From contig JAQWPM010000015.1 of the NCBI GenBank assembly GCA_029245345.1, forward strand, positions 1 to 64,000: 64,000 nucleotides of DNA, in the 5' to 3' direction. The notes beneath the pieces are model-generated. The model was given only the letters and a program-made list of their open reading frames with translations. It searched no databases and had not been told where the DNA came from. Origin of the DNA: Longimicrobiales bacterium (GTDB lineage: Bacteria; Gemmatimonadota; Gemmatimonadetes; Longimicrobiales; Gaopeijiaceae). The first letter of the stretch is position 1. The number at the start of each line of letters is the position of its first letter. A program made the translations under genes and the position numbers. This document shows positions 8,897 to 18,163 of this stretch, one piece after another.

Positions 8897-11800
8897 CCAC
8901 TGAGAGTCCGATCGTGGCGGGCGTGCCGTCGATATCGACCTCGTTGACGTGGGTGAAGGTGTCGTCCTCCAAATCACCCTTCACGATCACACTCGTCGCT
9001 AAGGTCTCGCCCGCAATGAAATCGACGTGAGCGTTGGCGGCCGCCTGAACACTCTCTGGGCCGGCGAGCACAAGCGCCACACGGTCGGTGATCTCGAGCC
9101 CCGAGTCCTTCCGCAGGCGCTGAATGCGGTTGATCAATTCACGAGCCATACCTTCGGCCCTCAGCTCGTCGTCCAATTCCGGATCTAGGGCGACGGTACT
9201 CGCCCCTTCACCCTTTACGACGAGTTCTCCAGAGGCTTGCTGAATGATCTCAATGTCACCTTCCTCCAGAGGATGCGTCTCGCCGGCCAATTCGAACGTT
9301 ACGCTTTTCCCGTCCCGGTAGGCCCCAAGGTCCTCCTGAGACAGCCCACGAATCGCCTCAGCGGCATCGTTGGTGCTCTTCCCGAAGCGTGGGCCCAATC
9401 CGCGGAAGTTCGGGCGGGCCACGAGAGTGACCAGACCTTCTGCCGTGGATAGGAAGCCAACTTCCTTCACGTTCAGTTCTTCGCGGACGATGTCGAGCAA
9501 TTCGCCGGTCAACGTCCGTTCATGTGGCAACACGACCTGGATCCGCCGAAGGGGCTGGCGAACACGGATCTTTACGTCCTCGCGTGCTGCACGCCCGAGC
9601 GACACCACAGTGCGCGCAGCAGCCATGTCAGCCTCCATCTCAGCATCCGATGCGCCCGACGGCAACGGGTAACTCTGCAAATGAGCGCTTTCCCCCGACA
9701 ACGCGCGATGGACCCAGTCCGCCGAGAACGGTACCAACGGCGCCGCCAGTAGCGATACCTGCTTCAACGCCTCCCACAGCGTGCGGAACGCAGCACGCAT
9801 GTCCGCTTCGTCACTGTTCCCCCAGAAGCGCGGCCGGCTACGCCGCACATACCAATTCGACAGATCCTCGACTACGAAGTCACCCAACGCACGATAGGCC
9901 CTCGTGGGCTGATATGCATCCAATTCAGACCCCACCAGGGACACAACAGAGTCGAGACGTGACAAGAGCCATCGATCCAAGAACGGTCGGTCCTCGGGCT
10001 CCGGATCGGCGTCGGATGGTGCCCATGACTCCACGGACGCATAGAGCGCGAAGAACTTGTACGTGTTGAGGAGCGTGTCGAAGAACTTTCTCGCTGCCTC
10101 TTTCACACCATCCGAGTCATAACGCTTGGGCACCCACGGGTTCGACGACGTGATGAGGTACCACCGGAGCGCGTCTGACCCATGCTCTTCGATGGCGTCC
10201 CAAGGATTCACGATATTGCCCTTGGACTTGGACATCTTCTGTCCTTCCGCATCCAAGATCATGTCGTTCACAATCACATTCTTGAACGCAGGCCCTTTGC
10301 CGAGAAGCGTGGAGATCGCCATGAGCGAATAAAACCAGCCACGCGTCTGATCAAGACCCTCACAAATGAAGTCCGCGGGGAAATGACGTTCGAATTCGTC
10401 TTCGTTCTCGAACGGGTAGTGCCACTGCGCGAATGGCATCGCACCGGAGTCGAACCAGGCGTCGATAACCTCCGGGGTGCGGCGCATGGTGCCGTCACAC
10501 TCGGAACAACCCCAGGTGATCTCATCGATGTACGGCTTATGTGGATCGAAGTCGTCGCCGAGTTCGCCTGCGGCGGCGGCCAGATCGGCACGAGAGCCGA
10601 TCCAGTGCACGTGATCACGGTCGTTTTCGCATACCCAGACAGGGAGCGGAGTGCCCCAATACCGATCACGAGATAGCGCCCAGTCCACGTTCCCACGTAG
10701 CCACTCACCGAACCGATTCTCACCAACCTCAGGTGGATACCAAGACACCTGATCATTGTTGGCCAGGAGCTGGTCTTTGAGGCTGGACGTCCTAGCAAAC
10801 CAAGAATCTCGAGCCACGTAAAGCAGCGGTGAACTGCACCGCCAACAGTGAGGATAGCTGTGCGTCAGACGTCCGATATCGAAGAGTCCGCCTCGGGTTC
10901 TGAGCTCTTCGACCAAAGCAGCATCAGCATCCTTCACGAACTGACCACCCACCAACCCCACGTCCGCCGTAAAACATCCTGCGTCGTCGATCGGGTTCAG
11001 CATCGGCAGGTCGTGCCGGAGTCCTGCTGCGTAATCGTCAGCACCAAACGCGGGTGCCATGTGCACGATGCCGGTACCGTCCCCGGAACTGACGAAGTCT
11101 TCGGCCACCACCGTCCAGCCATTCTGTGGATCTTCTGGCATCGCCACTAAGTCGAGCGGACGGGCGTACCGCATACCAACCAGGTCGGCTCCGCTCACAG
11201 TGGCAACCACCTCGTGGTCTTCCCCGAAGAGAGCCTCGGCACGATCCTGCGCCACGATGTAGCGACGGCCATCCTGGGCAACCTCGACGTAGGTCAAGTC
11301 CGGATGTACGGCCAACCCCGCGTTGGATGGGACGGTCCACGGGGTGGTCGTCCAAGCCAGAAACGCCCTTCCGTCTGGGTCGGGCACCCCGTTGTCATCG
11401 ACGACCAACGCGACAAAGGTCAGCGATGGGTCCTCCACGTCTTTATAGCCCTGTGCTACCTCATGTGACGACAGCGTCGTCCCACACCGTGGGCAATACG
11501 GCACACTTTTGTGGCCTCGGTACAGCAGATCCTTTTCCGCGAAGGTCTTAAGAATCCACCACACGGACTCCACGTAGTCGGTGTGGAACGTCACGTAGGG
11601 GCGCCAGTACTCCAGCCAGTAAGCGATGCGCTCGCTCAGCTGCTCCCATTCTTCCTTGTACGTGAAGACGGAGTCTTTACAGACCTTGTTGAACTCGGCA
11701 ACGCCCAAGGCCTCGATCTCCGGCTTTCCGCTGATGTCCAGCTTCTTCTCAGCCTCGATTTCTACCGGAAGCCCGTGCGTATCCCACCCGGCGATTCTGG

Positions 11801-12035
11801 TGATCGCGAACCCCTGCATCGCGCGGTGGCGACACATCATGTCCTTGATCGTCCGACTGATGATGTGGTGCAGACCGGGACGTCCGTTCGCCGTGGGGGG
11901 GCCCTCATAAAAGACGAATTGTTCGCCGTCCGAGTTGGCGTCGAGGGTTTGTTTGAACAAATCCTCCTCACGCCACTGATCAAGCATCTCGGTCTCGATA
12001 TCGAGTCGGGTCTTCGGAAGTTCAGGATAGCTCAT
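8889..12035 (-). CDS. ileS: Isoleucyl-tRNA synthetase, type 2, with GXHH signature
   Basis: This 1048-residue class I synthetase charges tRNA-Ile. The nucleotide-binding signature reads P-T-A-N-G-R-P-G54-L-H56-H57, so the canonical HXXH is replaced by GXHH. A zinc-type C-P-R-C pair lies in the CP region, the WDTHGLP segment and the editing domain (T-T-P-W-T) are present, and the catalytic loop is K-M-S-K-S-K-G. Length and the extended C-terminal domain match the eukaryote-like IleS2 group. Known IleS2 enzymes tolerate mupirocin, and GXHH forms are reported as hyper-resistant. It overlaps the upstream nucleoside phosphorylase gene by 4 bp. No second ileS lies in the window. Confidence 0.97.
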   Translation of the reverse strand: MSYPELPKTRLDIETEMLDQWREEDLFKQTLDANSDGEQFVFYEGPPTANGRPGLHHIISRTIKDMMCRHRAMQGFAITRIAGWDTHGLPVEIEAEKKLDISGKPEIEALGVAEFNKVCKDSVFTYKEEWEQLSERIAYWLEYWRPYVTFHTDYVESVWWILKTFAEKDLLYRGHKSVPYCPRCGTTLSSHEVAQGYKDVEDPSLTFVALVVDDNGVPDPDGRAFLAWTTTPWTVPSNAGLAVHPDLTYVEVAQDGRRYIVAQDRAEALFGEDHEVVATVSGADLVGMRYARPLDLVAMPEDPQNGWTVVAEDFVSSGDGTGIVHMAPAFGADDYAAGLRHDLPMLNPIDDAGCFTADVGLVGGQFVKDADAALVEELRTRGGLFDIGRLTHSYPHCWRCSSPLLYVARDSWFARTSSLKDQLLANNDQVSWYPPEVGENRFGEWLRGNVDWALSRDRYWGTPLPVWVCENDRDHVHWIGSRADLAAAAGELGDDFDPHKPYIDEITWGCSECDGTMRRTPEVIDAWFDSGAMPFAQWHYPFENEDEFERHFPADFICEGLDQTRGWFYSLMAISTLLGKGPAFKNVIVNDMILDAEGQKMSKSKGNIVNPWDAIEEHGSDALRWYLITSSNPWVPKRYDSDGVKEAARKFFDTLLNTYKFFALYASVESWAPSDADPEPEDRPFLDRWLLSRLDSVVSLVGSELDAYQPTRAYRALGDFVVEDLSNWYVRRSRPRFWGNSDEADMRAAFRTLWEALKQVSLLAAPLVPFSADWVHRALSGESAHLQSYPLPSGASDAEMEADMAAARTVVSLGRAAREDVKIRVRQPLRRIQVVLPHERTLTGELLDIVREELNVKEVGFLSTAEGLVTLVARPNFRGLGPRFGKSTNDAAEAIRGLSQEDLGAYRDGKSVTFELAGETHPLEEGDIEIIQQASGELVVKGEGASTVALDPELDDELRAEGMARELINRIQRLRKDSGLEITDRVALVLAGPESVQAAANAHVDFIAGETLATSVIVKGDLEDDTFTHVNEVDIDGTPATIGLSVDE

Positions 12036-12907
12036 AACTCTTTCACGACCCCGGCAATAAGCCGGGTCAAATCAGGCTCGGATTGCATCGCCGTTGCGAT
12101 GATCTTGGATAGGTCTACAGCTTCCAACGTGTCCGGAAAACACTCGTCGGTAATGATGCCGATGCCCAACACAGGCATCGCCATGTGTCGAGCGACGATC
12201 ACCTCCGGAACCGTAGACATACCCACAACGTCCGCCCCTAGGCGGCGAAGCATCGTATACTCGGCACGTGTTTCAAGGGCGGGCCCGGTCCATGCCACAT
12301 AAACACCACAGCGGAGCGTGATATCCAACTCCGCGGCAAAGTCCTTCGCCAGTCTCTGCAGCCCACGGTCGTACGGCTCTGACATGTCGGGAAATCGGGG
12401 GCCAAAGTCATCGGCATTGGGGCCAGACAGAGGGTTTCCACCAAGCAGGTTGATGTGGTCATCCAGTAGTACCAGGTCACCCGCCGCCCAATCGGGATTC
12501 ATTCCGCCGCACGCGTTCGACACCACCAACGTCTCCGCTCCGAGTGCCTTCAGAACCCGAACGGGAAACGTGACCTCCTGCAACGAATAGCCCTCGTAGA
12601 CGTGGAATCGACCCTGCATTGCTACAACAGGCGTGCCTCCTAAAAGGCCGAACACAAGCCTGCCGGAATGGGTCTCAACGGTCGGGACAGGAAAACCAGG
12701 GATCACGGAATAATTCACGGATGCGACCACCTCGATCTGATCCGCGAGCGCTCCGAGTCCAGTGCCAAGGATAATGCCCACACGCGGGGCAAAGTCCGTG
12801 TGGCTACGGATCACACCGATCGCCGCATCAACACGGCGCCTGAGGTCAGAACGCGCAGTCACGGCAGTGGACACAGGCGCCTGGAGTCGAGCTTCAGCGG
12901 TCCCCAT
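12032..12907 (-). CDS. punA: Purine nucleoside phosphorylase (trimeric type)
   Basis: The 291-residue enzyme phosphorolyses purine ribo- or deoxyribonucleosides for salvage. It shows the phosphate-binding loop G-I-I-L-G-T-G-L-G, the H-S-G-R segment, Q-G-R-F-H-x-Y-E-G, and the family 2 PNP/MTAP region V-S-N-A-C-G-G-M-N. The start at 12907 (MGTAEARL) removes an arginine-rich false extension that lies inside divIVA and leaves a 14-bp overlap with that gene. It is followed by ileS with a 4-bp overlap. Inosine/guanosine specificity is assumed from the family, not shown. Confidence 0.9.
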   Translation of the reverse strand: MGTAEARLQAPVSTAVTARSDLRRRVDAAIGVIRSHTDFAPRVGIILGTGLGALADQIEVVASVNYSVIPGFPVPTVETHSGRLVFGLLGGTPVVAMQGRFHVYEGYSLQEVTFPVRVLKALGAETLVVSNACGGMNPDWAAGDLVLLDDHINLLGGNPLSGPNADDFGPRFPDMSEPYDRGLQRLAKDFAAELDITLRCGVYVAWTGPALETRAEYTMLRRLGADVVGMSTVPEVIVARHMAMPVLGIGIITDECFPDTLEAVDLSKIIATAMQSEPDLTRLIAGVVKEL

Positions 12908-13916
12908 CCGACTCGTCCGAGTCGAAGGGGGAAGCCAGAGTCTCGTCGTTCGAGTCGCTCTCCGAGAGGACCTCATCAAGCGTCGGCACGTCGGGGAGCG
13001 ACGGGCTCGCGTCGAACAAAGACGAAACACGGCTCACCGCGGGGTCCTCCTCCGCGGCGTCTTCCACCAAGGCCGGATAGCTCGCGGGAGCGTCCTCATC
13101 GTTCGACTCAGCCGCCGCGTGGCCCACCTCCGCATCGTCCACGGACGCTCCCACGCGAACCTCGTCCTCTTCGCCGGACTCGACGGGTTCGTCACTGGAC
13201 AAAGTTTCGGCCACTTCATCGACGGGCGCGTCGAGCGATGGGTCTTCCGTCCCTTCGTCGACGTCTGCCGAATCGTGATCTGCCCGACGTCCGTCGGGTT
13301 CCGCATCCCCGTCCTGCGACCCGTCAGACGCGGCTGTCTGGGTCCCTTCCCCATCCAGCGAGAGTGCCGGCCGGCTGAACCTCCCGCTCCCCAAGTCGAG
13401 ATCAATGGGTCGATCCTCTAAAGAAGCTCCCTCCTCTTCGACCTCGACGACGTCCATTTCCCGCTCCAAGAGCTGCCTGAACCCCTTGAGAAAGCGAGTC
13501 CTGCGCCGCTCCATTTCTTCGAGTCCGTCCTGTCCGACCTGAAGTTTGCGCTCGGCATCGCGGAGCATCTTCCGCACCTTCGCCTCAGCTTCGGCCATCC
13601 GGCGTCGCGATTCGGTCTCGGCCTCGTGGAGAAGGTGGTCGGACTCCCGCTTCGCCTGGTCATGGATGTCCGCCCGCAGCTCCTGAGCGGTAACCAACGC
13701 TTCCTGCACGGCTTGTTCACGGCCCGTTTGCGACGTGACCTGCTGTTCGAGCACCGAAGACTTCTCTCGCAACCCGATATTCTCTCGCACGATCTGCTCC
13801 AGACGTTCGGCGGCGATCTCCAAGAAGACATCGACCTCTTGGGGGTCGTATCCCCTGAGGATCCTCTTGAAATCGCCACGCTTGTTACGAACGTCGAGCG
13901 GTGTCAGGTCGATCAT
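12894..13916 (-). CDS. DivIVA-domain coiled-coil protein with acidic tail
   Basis: The 340-residue protein begins with a DivIVA domain: [18 protein letters not shown], then [13 protein letters not shown] long coiled coil of charged heptads covers about residues 30-150. The last 170 residues are acidic, low-complexity and rich in Asp, Glu and Ser. DivIVA proteins bind curved membrane and recruit division or polar-growth factors. Lying directly after yggS fits the yggS/yggT/divIVA neighbourhood seen in many bacteria. The unusually long acidic tail may be a disordered interaction arm. Confidence 0.85.
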   Translation of the reverse strand: MIDLTPLDVRNKRGDFKRILRGYDPQEVDVFLEIAAERLEQIVRENIGLREKSSVLEQQVTSQTGREQAVQEALVTAQELRADIHDQAKRESDHLLHEAETESRRRMAEAEAKVRKMLRDAERKLQVGQDGLEEMERRRTRFLKGFRQLLEREMDVVEVEEEGASLEDRPIDLDLGSGRFSRPALSLDGEGTQTAASDGSQDGDAEPDGRRADHDSADVDEGTEDPSLDAPVDEVAETLSSDEPVESGEEDEVRVGASVDDAEVGHAAAESNDEDAPASYPALVEDAAEEDPAVSRVSSLFDASPSLPDVPTLDEVLSESDSNDETLASPFDSDESDGDR

Positions 13917-13944
13917 GTCGAACTCCTGTTGAAGCCTTTGACGG

Positions 13945-14643
13945 CTACCTAGGACCGAACAGTGCCGTACCGATTCGAACCATCGTACTTCCTTCCCGAA
14001 TGGCGATGTGTAAGTCGTTCGTCATACCCATCGATAACTCCGGGCCCACGTTATCGGAGTGCCCCGCCGCCACTTCGCGAATCTCGCGCAACCTGCGAAA
14101 CGCATTCCCTAATACTCGTTCATCATCAACAAACGGGGCCATCGTCATGAGTCCGTCCACCCGGAGCCCCGGCGAATCTGCGAGCCGGACAACGTCCTCC
14201 ACCGCCGATTCTACTGACAACCCACTCTTCGACGCCTCCCCGGACGTATTCACCTGGAGCAACACGCGACATTCCACGTCCATTTCAGAAGCTCGGCGCG
14301 CTACACTTTCAGCCAGCTTCGCCGAATCAATGGAGTGGATCAGGTCCGAAAGCTCCGCCGCCTTCGCAGTCTTACGACCCTGTATATGGCCAATCATATG
14401 CCACGTCACCCCATCCCTCCCGAACTCGGCCACCTTCGTGTCGAGCTCTTCTACTCGGTTTTCACCAAGGTCCCGTAAGCCAGCGTCCAACGCGGCTCGA
14501 ACAGCCGCGAAAGGATGTGACTTCGTGACCGCGATCAGACGGACAACGCCAGCCTCACGATCAGCATCTAGCTCCGCACGCGCTATGCGCTCTCGCACGC
14601 GCGGCAGCGTCTCCACTAACCGCTCACTGTAGCCTGTCGTCAT
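13945..14643 (-). CDS. yggS: YggS-family PLP homeostasis protein
   Basis: The 232-residue PLP-binding protein is of normal family length. It shows I-A-V-T-K-S with the PLP lysine, the G-E-N-R-V-E-E segment, W-H-M-I-G-H-I-Q, L-L-Q-V-N-T-S-G-E-A-S-K-S-G and the C-terminal S-M-G-M-T-N-D-L with R-I-G-T-A-L-F-G. YggS/PLPBP proteins buffer pyridoxal phosphate and affect amino-acid pools without known catalysis. It is the first gene of the run yggS-divIVA-punA-ileS-rluD and starts shortly downstream of the tonB terminator. Confidence 0.93.
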   Translation of the reverse strand: MTTGYSERLVETLPRVRERIARAELDADREAGVVRLIAVTKSHPFAAVRAALDAGLRDLGENRVEELDTKVAEFGRDGVTWHMIGHIQGRKTAKAAELSDLIHSIDSAKLAESVARRASEMDVECRVLLQVNTSGEASKSGLSVESAVEDVVRLADSPGLRVDGLMTMAPFVDDERVLGNAFRRLREIREVAAGHSDNVGPELSMGMTNDLHIAIREGSTMVRIGTALFGPR

Positions 14644-14700
14644 CGTCGCATCGTTCGTAACGATCGTGGTCTCGATTCAATAAGTCCTAAACATACGAAA

Positions 14701-14730
14701 GGGACCCCGCCGGAGCGCCGGCGGGGTCCC
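14701..14730 (-). terminator. Strong hairpin terminator after tonB
   Basis: A perfect 13-bp GC-rich stem (GGGACCCCGCCGG with its complement) closes a 4-base loop. It lies between tonB, which ends at 14756, and the start of yggS at 14643. On the minus strand it is followed by TTTCGTATGTTT, which is only moderately T-rich. It most likely ends the exbB-exbD-exbD-tonB transcript. Confidence 0.75.
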
Positions 14731-14755
14731 TTAATGGTTCCTCTCAGGCTCCGTT

Positions 14756-15433
14756 CTAGCGGACCTGGAAGGTAATCGGGAACGACACCCAGACCGGCAC
14801 CTTCTTGTCACGGTTCAGCGCTGGCGAAAACTGGTAGGTCTCGGCAACGGACATGGCTGCGTCGTCGAGTGCCTGATGACCAGAACTTTGGTCGATCCGA
14901 CGGTCCCCAACACGCCCTTCTTCATCAATGAAGAAGTACACGCGCACCGTGCCGCCGATTCCGGCGTCACGAAGAAGCGGCGGATACTCTCGCTCCATCG
15001 CACGCACTACGTCGTTCCTGTTCTGAATGGACGGAGCCACCGTGAACGGAGTGAACGTAGGCGCTGCCGAGATGTCGGTCCCAACCTCTTCAGGCGGCGG
15101 CGGCAGGTCTTCGATAGGGTTATCCTCGAAGGTCGTCGGCGCAATCGTGATGTCTTCGTCGATATCGGCAGCCGCCATTACAGGCGTAGCCGGACGAGAA
15201 ATCTGCTGCGGCGGCGGTGGAATCTCAATTTCCGGCGGAAGCTCGATGGTCTCCAACTCCGTCGAATCGATCGAAACGTCCACAGCCGTGAATTCCGGCC
15301 AGAAGGCGAACGTCCCGAAGTGCAGCACTGTCGCGACGATCATCGAACCCCAGAACCACGAATCGAACGAGCGCTTCAGCCGATCATTGGCGCTCTCGCC
15401 ACTGTCGGTTGACGGTAGGGCTTCAGCGGTCAT
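14756..15433 (-). CDS. tonB: TonB energy transducer
   Basis: The 225-residue protein has a cytoplasmic N-terminus, one transmembrane helix around residues 27-46 (S-W-F-W-G-S-M-I-V-A-T-V-L), a proline- and glutamate-rich periplasmic spacer with P-P-P-P blocks, and a C-terminal TonB domain (about 135-225). That domain includes Y-P-P-L-L-R-D-A-G-I-G-G-T-V and the final strand P-I-T-F-Q-V-R. It couples the proton-motive force from ExbB/ExbD to outer-membrane receptors. It overlaps the second exbD by 4 bp. No receptor gene lies in this window, so the substrate is unknown. Confidence 0.92.
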   Translation of the reverse strand: MTAEALPSTDSGESANDRLKRSFDSWFWGSMIVATVLHFGTFAFWPEFTAVDVSIDSTELETIELPPEIEIPPPPQQISRPATPVMAAADIDEDITIAPTTFEDNPIEDLPPPPEEVGTDISAAPTFTPFTVAPSIQNRNDVVRAMEREYPPLLRDAGIGGTVRVYFFIDEEGRVGDRRIDQSSGHQALDDAAMSVAETYQFSPALNRDKKVPVWVSFPITFQVR

Positions 15434-15879
15434 CGTCTCTCCCTTTGCATGCTCTGCTCAAGGTCCGTAGCGAAAACGACACGGACTACGCCTGCAGCTA
15501 CCAAGGCGTCCTGCACCTGGTTCATGAACCGGTACGGCACTTCTCTGTCACCACGGACTGAAATCACGAGAGCACGCTGTGAGGCCGCGTAAAGCGGCGC
15601 CACAACCGTCGTGACCTCCTCCATGGTGTGGACCTGATCGTTGATGTAGACCACCCCATCCCGCTCCATCCAGATGTTCAGGATGTTCTTTTGCTTCTCA
15701 TCGATCTTCGCGGCTGCCTCAGCGGCGGGCCACTCAATGGGCCGCTGTCTGTCCGACTGGAACACCGTCGTGACCATGAAGAAGATCAGGAGAAGGAACG
15801 CGATATCGGCTAGCGACGACGCCGGGATTTCTTCGGACGCCTTCGAGCTCTTCTGAAAACCACCACCCTTGATTGACAT
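15430..15879 (-). CDS. exbD: ExbD/TolR-family biopolymer transporter (second copy)
   Basis: The 149-residue protein has one N-terminal transmembrane helix (L-A-D-I-A-F-L-L-L-I-F-F-M-V), including the proton-path aspartate in A-D-I-A-F. The periplasmic domain follows and ends in V-V-F-A-T-D. It belongs to the same family as the gene just upstream, but the two are divergent in sequence. Two ExbD subunits feeding one ExbB and one TonB is a common arrangement in Gemmatimonadota and Bacteroidota. The start is 2 bp after the previous stop. Confidence 0.92.
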   Translation of the reverse strand: MSIKGGGFQKSSKASEEIPASSLADIAFLLLIFFMVTTVFQSDRQRPIEWPAAEAAAKIDEKQKNILNIWMERDGVVYINDQVHTMEEVTTVVAPLYAASQRALVISVRGDREVPYRFMNQVQDALVAAGVVRVVFATDLEQSMQRERR

Positions 15880-15881
15880 GG

Positions 15882-16310
15882 CTAGCTGTTCTCCAAGACC
15901 TGAAGCGAGATTCGTTCAGCGTTCGCGCTATGGAGCGCATCCAGCACGTCGATCATGTACTTGTAAGACGCGTCAGGATGGGTCTTCACGGCCGCGATCA
16001 AATTCGGGTTCGCGGTGACTTCCTGCCGCCACAACCCGTCAATCTCGGAAGGACGCATCTGCTGGACCTGCTGGCTCTCACCCCGCTTCACATCGACGAT
16101 ACCCGTCGGCTGGATGATGAGGTGCAGAATATTCTTCTGGCTGACCTGCGCCTCTTCACCGGGCTCCGGAAGCACGATGGAAAGACCCTTGTCCTTCGGA
16201 AAGGTCGTTGTCACCAGGAAGAAGATCAGGAGTAGAAATGCGATATCTGCCGTTCCGGCCGTCGTAACGCCGTCACTGACCCTTTTCTTTTTTTTACCTA
16301 AAACCGCCAT
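15882..16310 (-). CDS. exbD: ExbD/TolR-family biopolymer transporter (first copy)
   Basis: The 142-residue protein begins with the basic cytoplasmic segment MAVLGKKKKRVSDGVTTAGT, then the helix T-A-D-I-A-F-L-L-L-I-F-F-L-V with the proton-path aspartate, and a periplasmic domain. The sequence K-T-H-P-D-A-S-Y-K-Y near the C-terminus matches the usual ExbD region for small-residue contacts. It works with the ExbB channel encoded just upstream. It lies 56 bp after exbB, and no promoter is evident in that gap. Confidence 0.92.
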   Translation of the reverse strand: MAVLGKKKKRVSDGVTTAGTADIAFLLLIFFLVTTTFPKDKGLSIVLPEPGEEAQVSQKNILHLIIQPTGIVDVKRGESQQVQQMRPSEIDGLWRQEVTANPNLIAAVKTHPDASYKYMIDVLDALHSANAERISLQVLENS

Positions 16311-16365
16311 ATCTCTGCTCTCTCTGGGTTATTTCAGAGGTACCGGGGTTACGCTCGAAAGGTTC

Positions 16366-17037
16366 CTACAACTTCTTCGCTGCTATGACCTCGATCTTAC
16401 CGTCCCGCTCGAGATCCCATGCGAGGTTGATGATCTTCTGCGCACCCTGTTCCATATCCACGATCAACCTGTCGATACGGGTTACGAAGAAGTTGTACGT
16501 AATGTTGATCGGCACTGCGACGATCAGGCCAGCAGCCGTCGTAAGCAAAGCGACTTTGATACCACCAGCAACGAGGCTGGGCTCTACAGTACCCGCCTCT
16601 TCGATCGCAGCAAACGCCAGAATCATCCCGGCAACGGTACCAAGGAAGCCCATTAGTGGAGCGACATTCGCGATCGTGGCCAAAATGACCAGGCCACGCT
16701 CGAGGAAGCTGAGCTCGATTGCGCCCGTCGTCGCGACCGCCGTCTCCAACTCACCCTTGGTGAGTCTTCCGTTCCGCACACGGCGCAGCCCGGCAAGCAC
16801 GATCGCAGCGGCCGGTCCGGGCGTGTCCCGAGCGATGTCGTACGCTGCATCCAAGTCGCCACTCTCAGCAGCTTCTTGGACCTCGCGTAGCACCCGAGCC
16901 GTCCCAGCGTGGGCAACCCAAAGGGTCCACATCTTCGCGAGGATCACGCCGACCGCGATCAGAGAACAAAGGACGAGGGGATACATCATCCACCCGCCGT
17001 CCGCGAAGAGCGTCAACAGTCTGTACTGGGTGCCCAC
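16366..17037 (-). CDS. exbB: ExbB/MotA/TolQ-family proton channel
   Basis: The 223-residue inner-membrane protein has three transmembrane helices, about residues 16-38, 112-136 and 152-175. It shows the family pattern L-x-x-I-A-N-V-A-P-L-M-G-F-L-G-T-V-A-G-M before helix 2 and T-T-A-A-G-L-I-V-A-V-P in helix 3. It forms the pentameric proton channel that drives TonB. As first gene of the module, its promoter should lie in the 140-bp gap shared with cdaA. Confidence 0.94.
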   Translation of the reverse strand: MGTQYRLLTLFADGGWMMYPLVLCSLIAVGVILAKMWTLWVAHAGTARVLREVQEAAESGDLDAAYDIARDTPGPAAAIVLAGLRRVRNGRLTKGELETAVATTGAIELSFLERGLVILATIANVAPLMGFLGTVAGMILAFAAIEEAGTVEPSLVAGGIKVALLTTAAGLIVAVPINITYNFFVTRIDRLIVDMEQGAQKIINLAWDLERDGKIEVIAAKKL

Positions 17038-17177
17038 TGAGGCATACTCCTGAATTTGGTTTCCGCCCCAGTTAGGGGCGTCCCTCTAGGACTAAGATCC
17101 GCGCAATCTAGAAGCGCTCCGGCCAAGGTGTCAACGCACCCCTCGATACCTGATTACGGCAAGGTTTGTCGCCCCTT

Positions 17178-17981
17178 TCAGTTGGGAACTGAAGCAGGAG
17201 CCAACGGGGGCTGGTGCTGCGGAAGCGACCCCACCAAGATCTCGCGCAGACGACCTACATCTACGTCTCTCTCTAGCCGCCCGCCCATGCCCACTGAAAT
17301 CTGAGCAGTCTCTTCACTCACGACGATAACCACCGCGTCAGTTTCCTCGCTCAACCCCAAAGCGGCTCGGTGCCGAGTACCTAACGATCGGTCCGCGACG
17401 GAAGACTGGGTCAGTGGCAGAATGGCACCAGCCGTCCGGATCTGGTCTCCCGAAATCAACACCGCACCGTCATGCAATGGCGAATAAGGCGTGAAAATTG
17501 TGGTGAGCATCTCCGCGGAGACCCGAGCCTCCACCGCGCTCCCGGTCTCCGCATACTCGTCCAGCCCTATCTCCTGCTCGATCGCGATAATGGCGCCGTG
17601 GCGAGCACGCGAAAGGCGGATCGCGGCCTCGACGACCTCCTCGGCCACTTTTCCACCTTCAAGGCGCTGGAAGACGCGGATCATACGACTCCGTCCCAGC
17701 CTCGCCAGAGCCGATCGAAGCTCAGGCTGAAAAACCACCAGGGTAGCGATGGCTCCGTACTGGAAGACGGCCTCGAGCAACGTTCGGATCAGAATGAGGT
17801 CGAAAAGCCGGGCCGCGCCGTACGAGAACGCGAGAAGGACCACACCCAACGTGATCTGCATCGCCCGCGTCCGCTGAATCACGAGCAAAATGCGATACAG
17901 CAGAAACGCCACGATGACGATCTCGACCAGGTCCATCCATCCTGGTCTGAAGAACTGGAACTGTTCCCAGATCCGGCTCAA
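17178..17981 (-). CDS. cdaA: Diadenylate cyclase CdaA
   Basis: The 267-residue protein has three N-terminal transmembrane helices (within residues 15-85) and a DAC (DisA_N) domain. The catalytic D171-G-A motif sits in P-L-H-D-G-A-V and the second motif G201-T-R-H-R in L-G-T-R-H-R-A-A. It makes cyclic di-AMP from ATP, a signal for potassium, turgor and cell-wall control. The usual partners cdaR and glmM are not adjacent; ftsH is upstream and the Exb module downstream. The C-terminus ends in a short Pro/Gln-rich tail. Confidence 0.95.
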   Translation of the reverse strand: MSRIWEQFQFFRPGWMDLVEIVIVAFLLYRILLVIQRTRAMQITLGVVLLAFSYGAARLFDLILIRTLLEAVFQYGAIATLVVFQPELRSALARLGRSRMIRVFQRLEGGKVAEEVVEAAIRLSRARHGAIIAIEQEIGLDEYAETGSAVEARVSAEMLTTIFTPYSPLHDGAVLISGDQIRTAGAILPLTQSSVADRSLGTRHRAALGLSEETDAVVIVVSEETAQISVGMGGRLERDVDVGRLREILVGSLPQHQPPLAPASVPN

Positions 17982-18103
17982 CGTGTCGGCTCCTTCTAAG
18001 TGGGCTCAGGTGTCGTCAAAAGATATCGCGTCAACCAATGCCTGAGGAAAGGCGCGGGCCGCACACGTAGACGAGGACATACGACCCTCTGGCCAGAATG
18101 AGA

Positions 18104-18138
18104 CAGGGGAGTGACACCGTCTCGGTGCCACTCCCCTG
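18104..18138 (-). terminator. Hairpin terminator after ftsH
   Basis: A 16-bp stem with one mismatch (CAGGGGAGTGACACCG against CGGTGCCACTCCCCTG) closes a TCT loop, 26 bases beyond the ftsH stop codon. The minus-strand bases after the stem are only modestly T-rich. Its position and stability make it the likely end of the ftsH transcript, separating it from cdaA. Confidence 0.72.
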
Positions 18139-18163
18139 CCGTTCATCCGCCTCTAGTCCAGCA

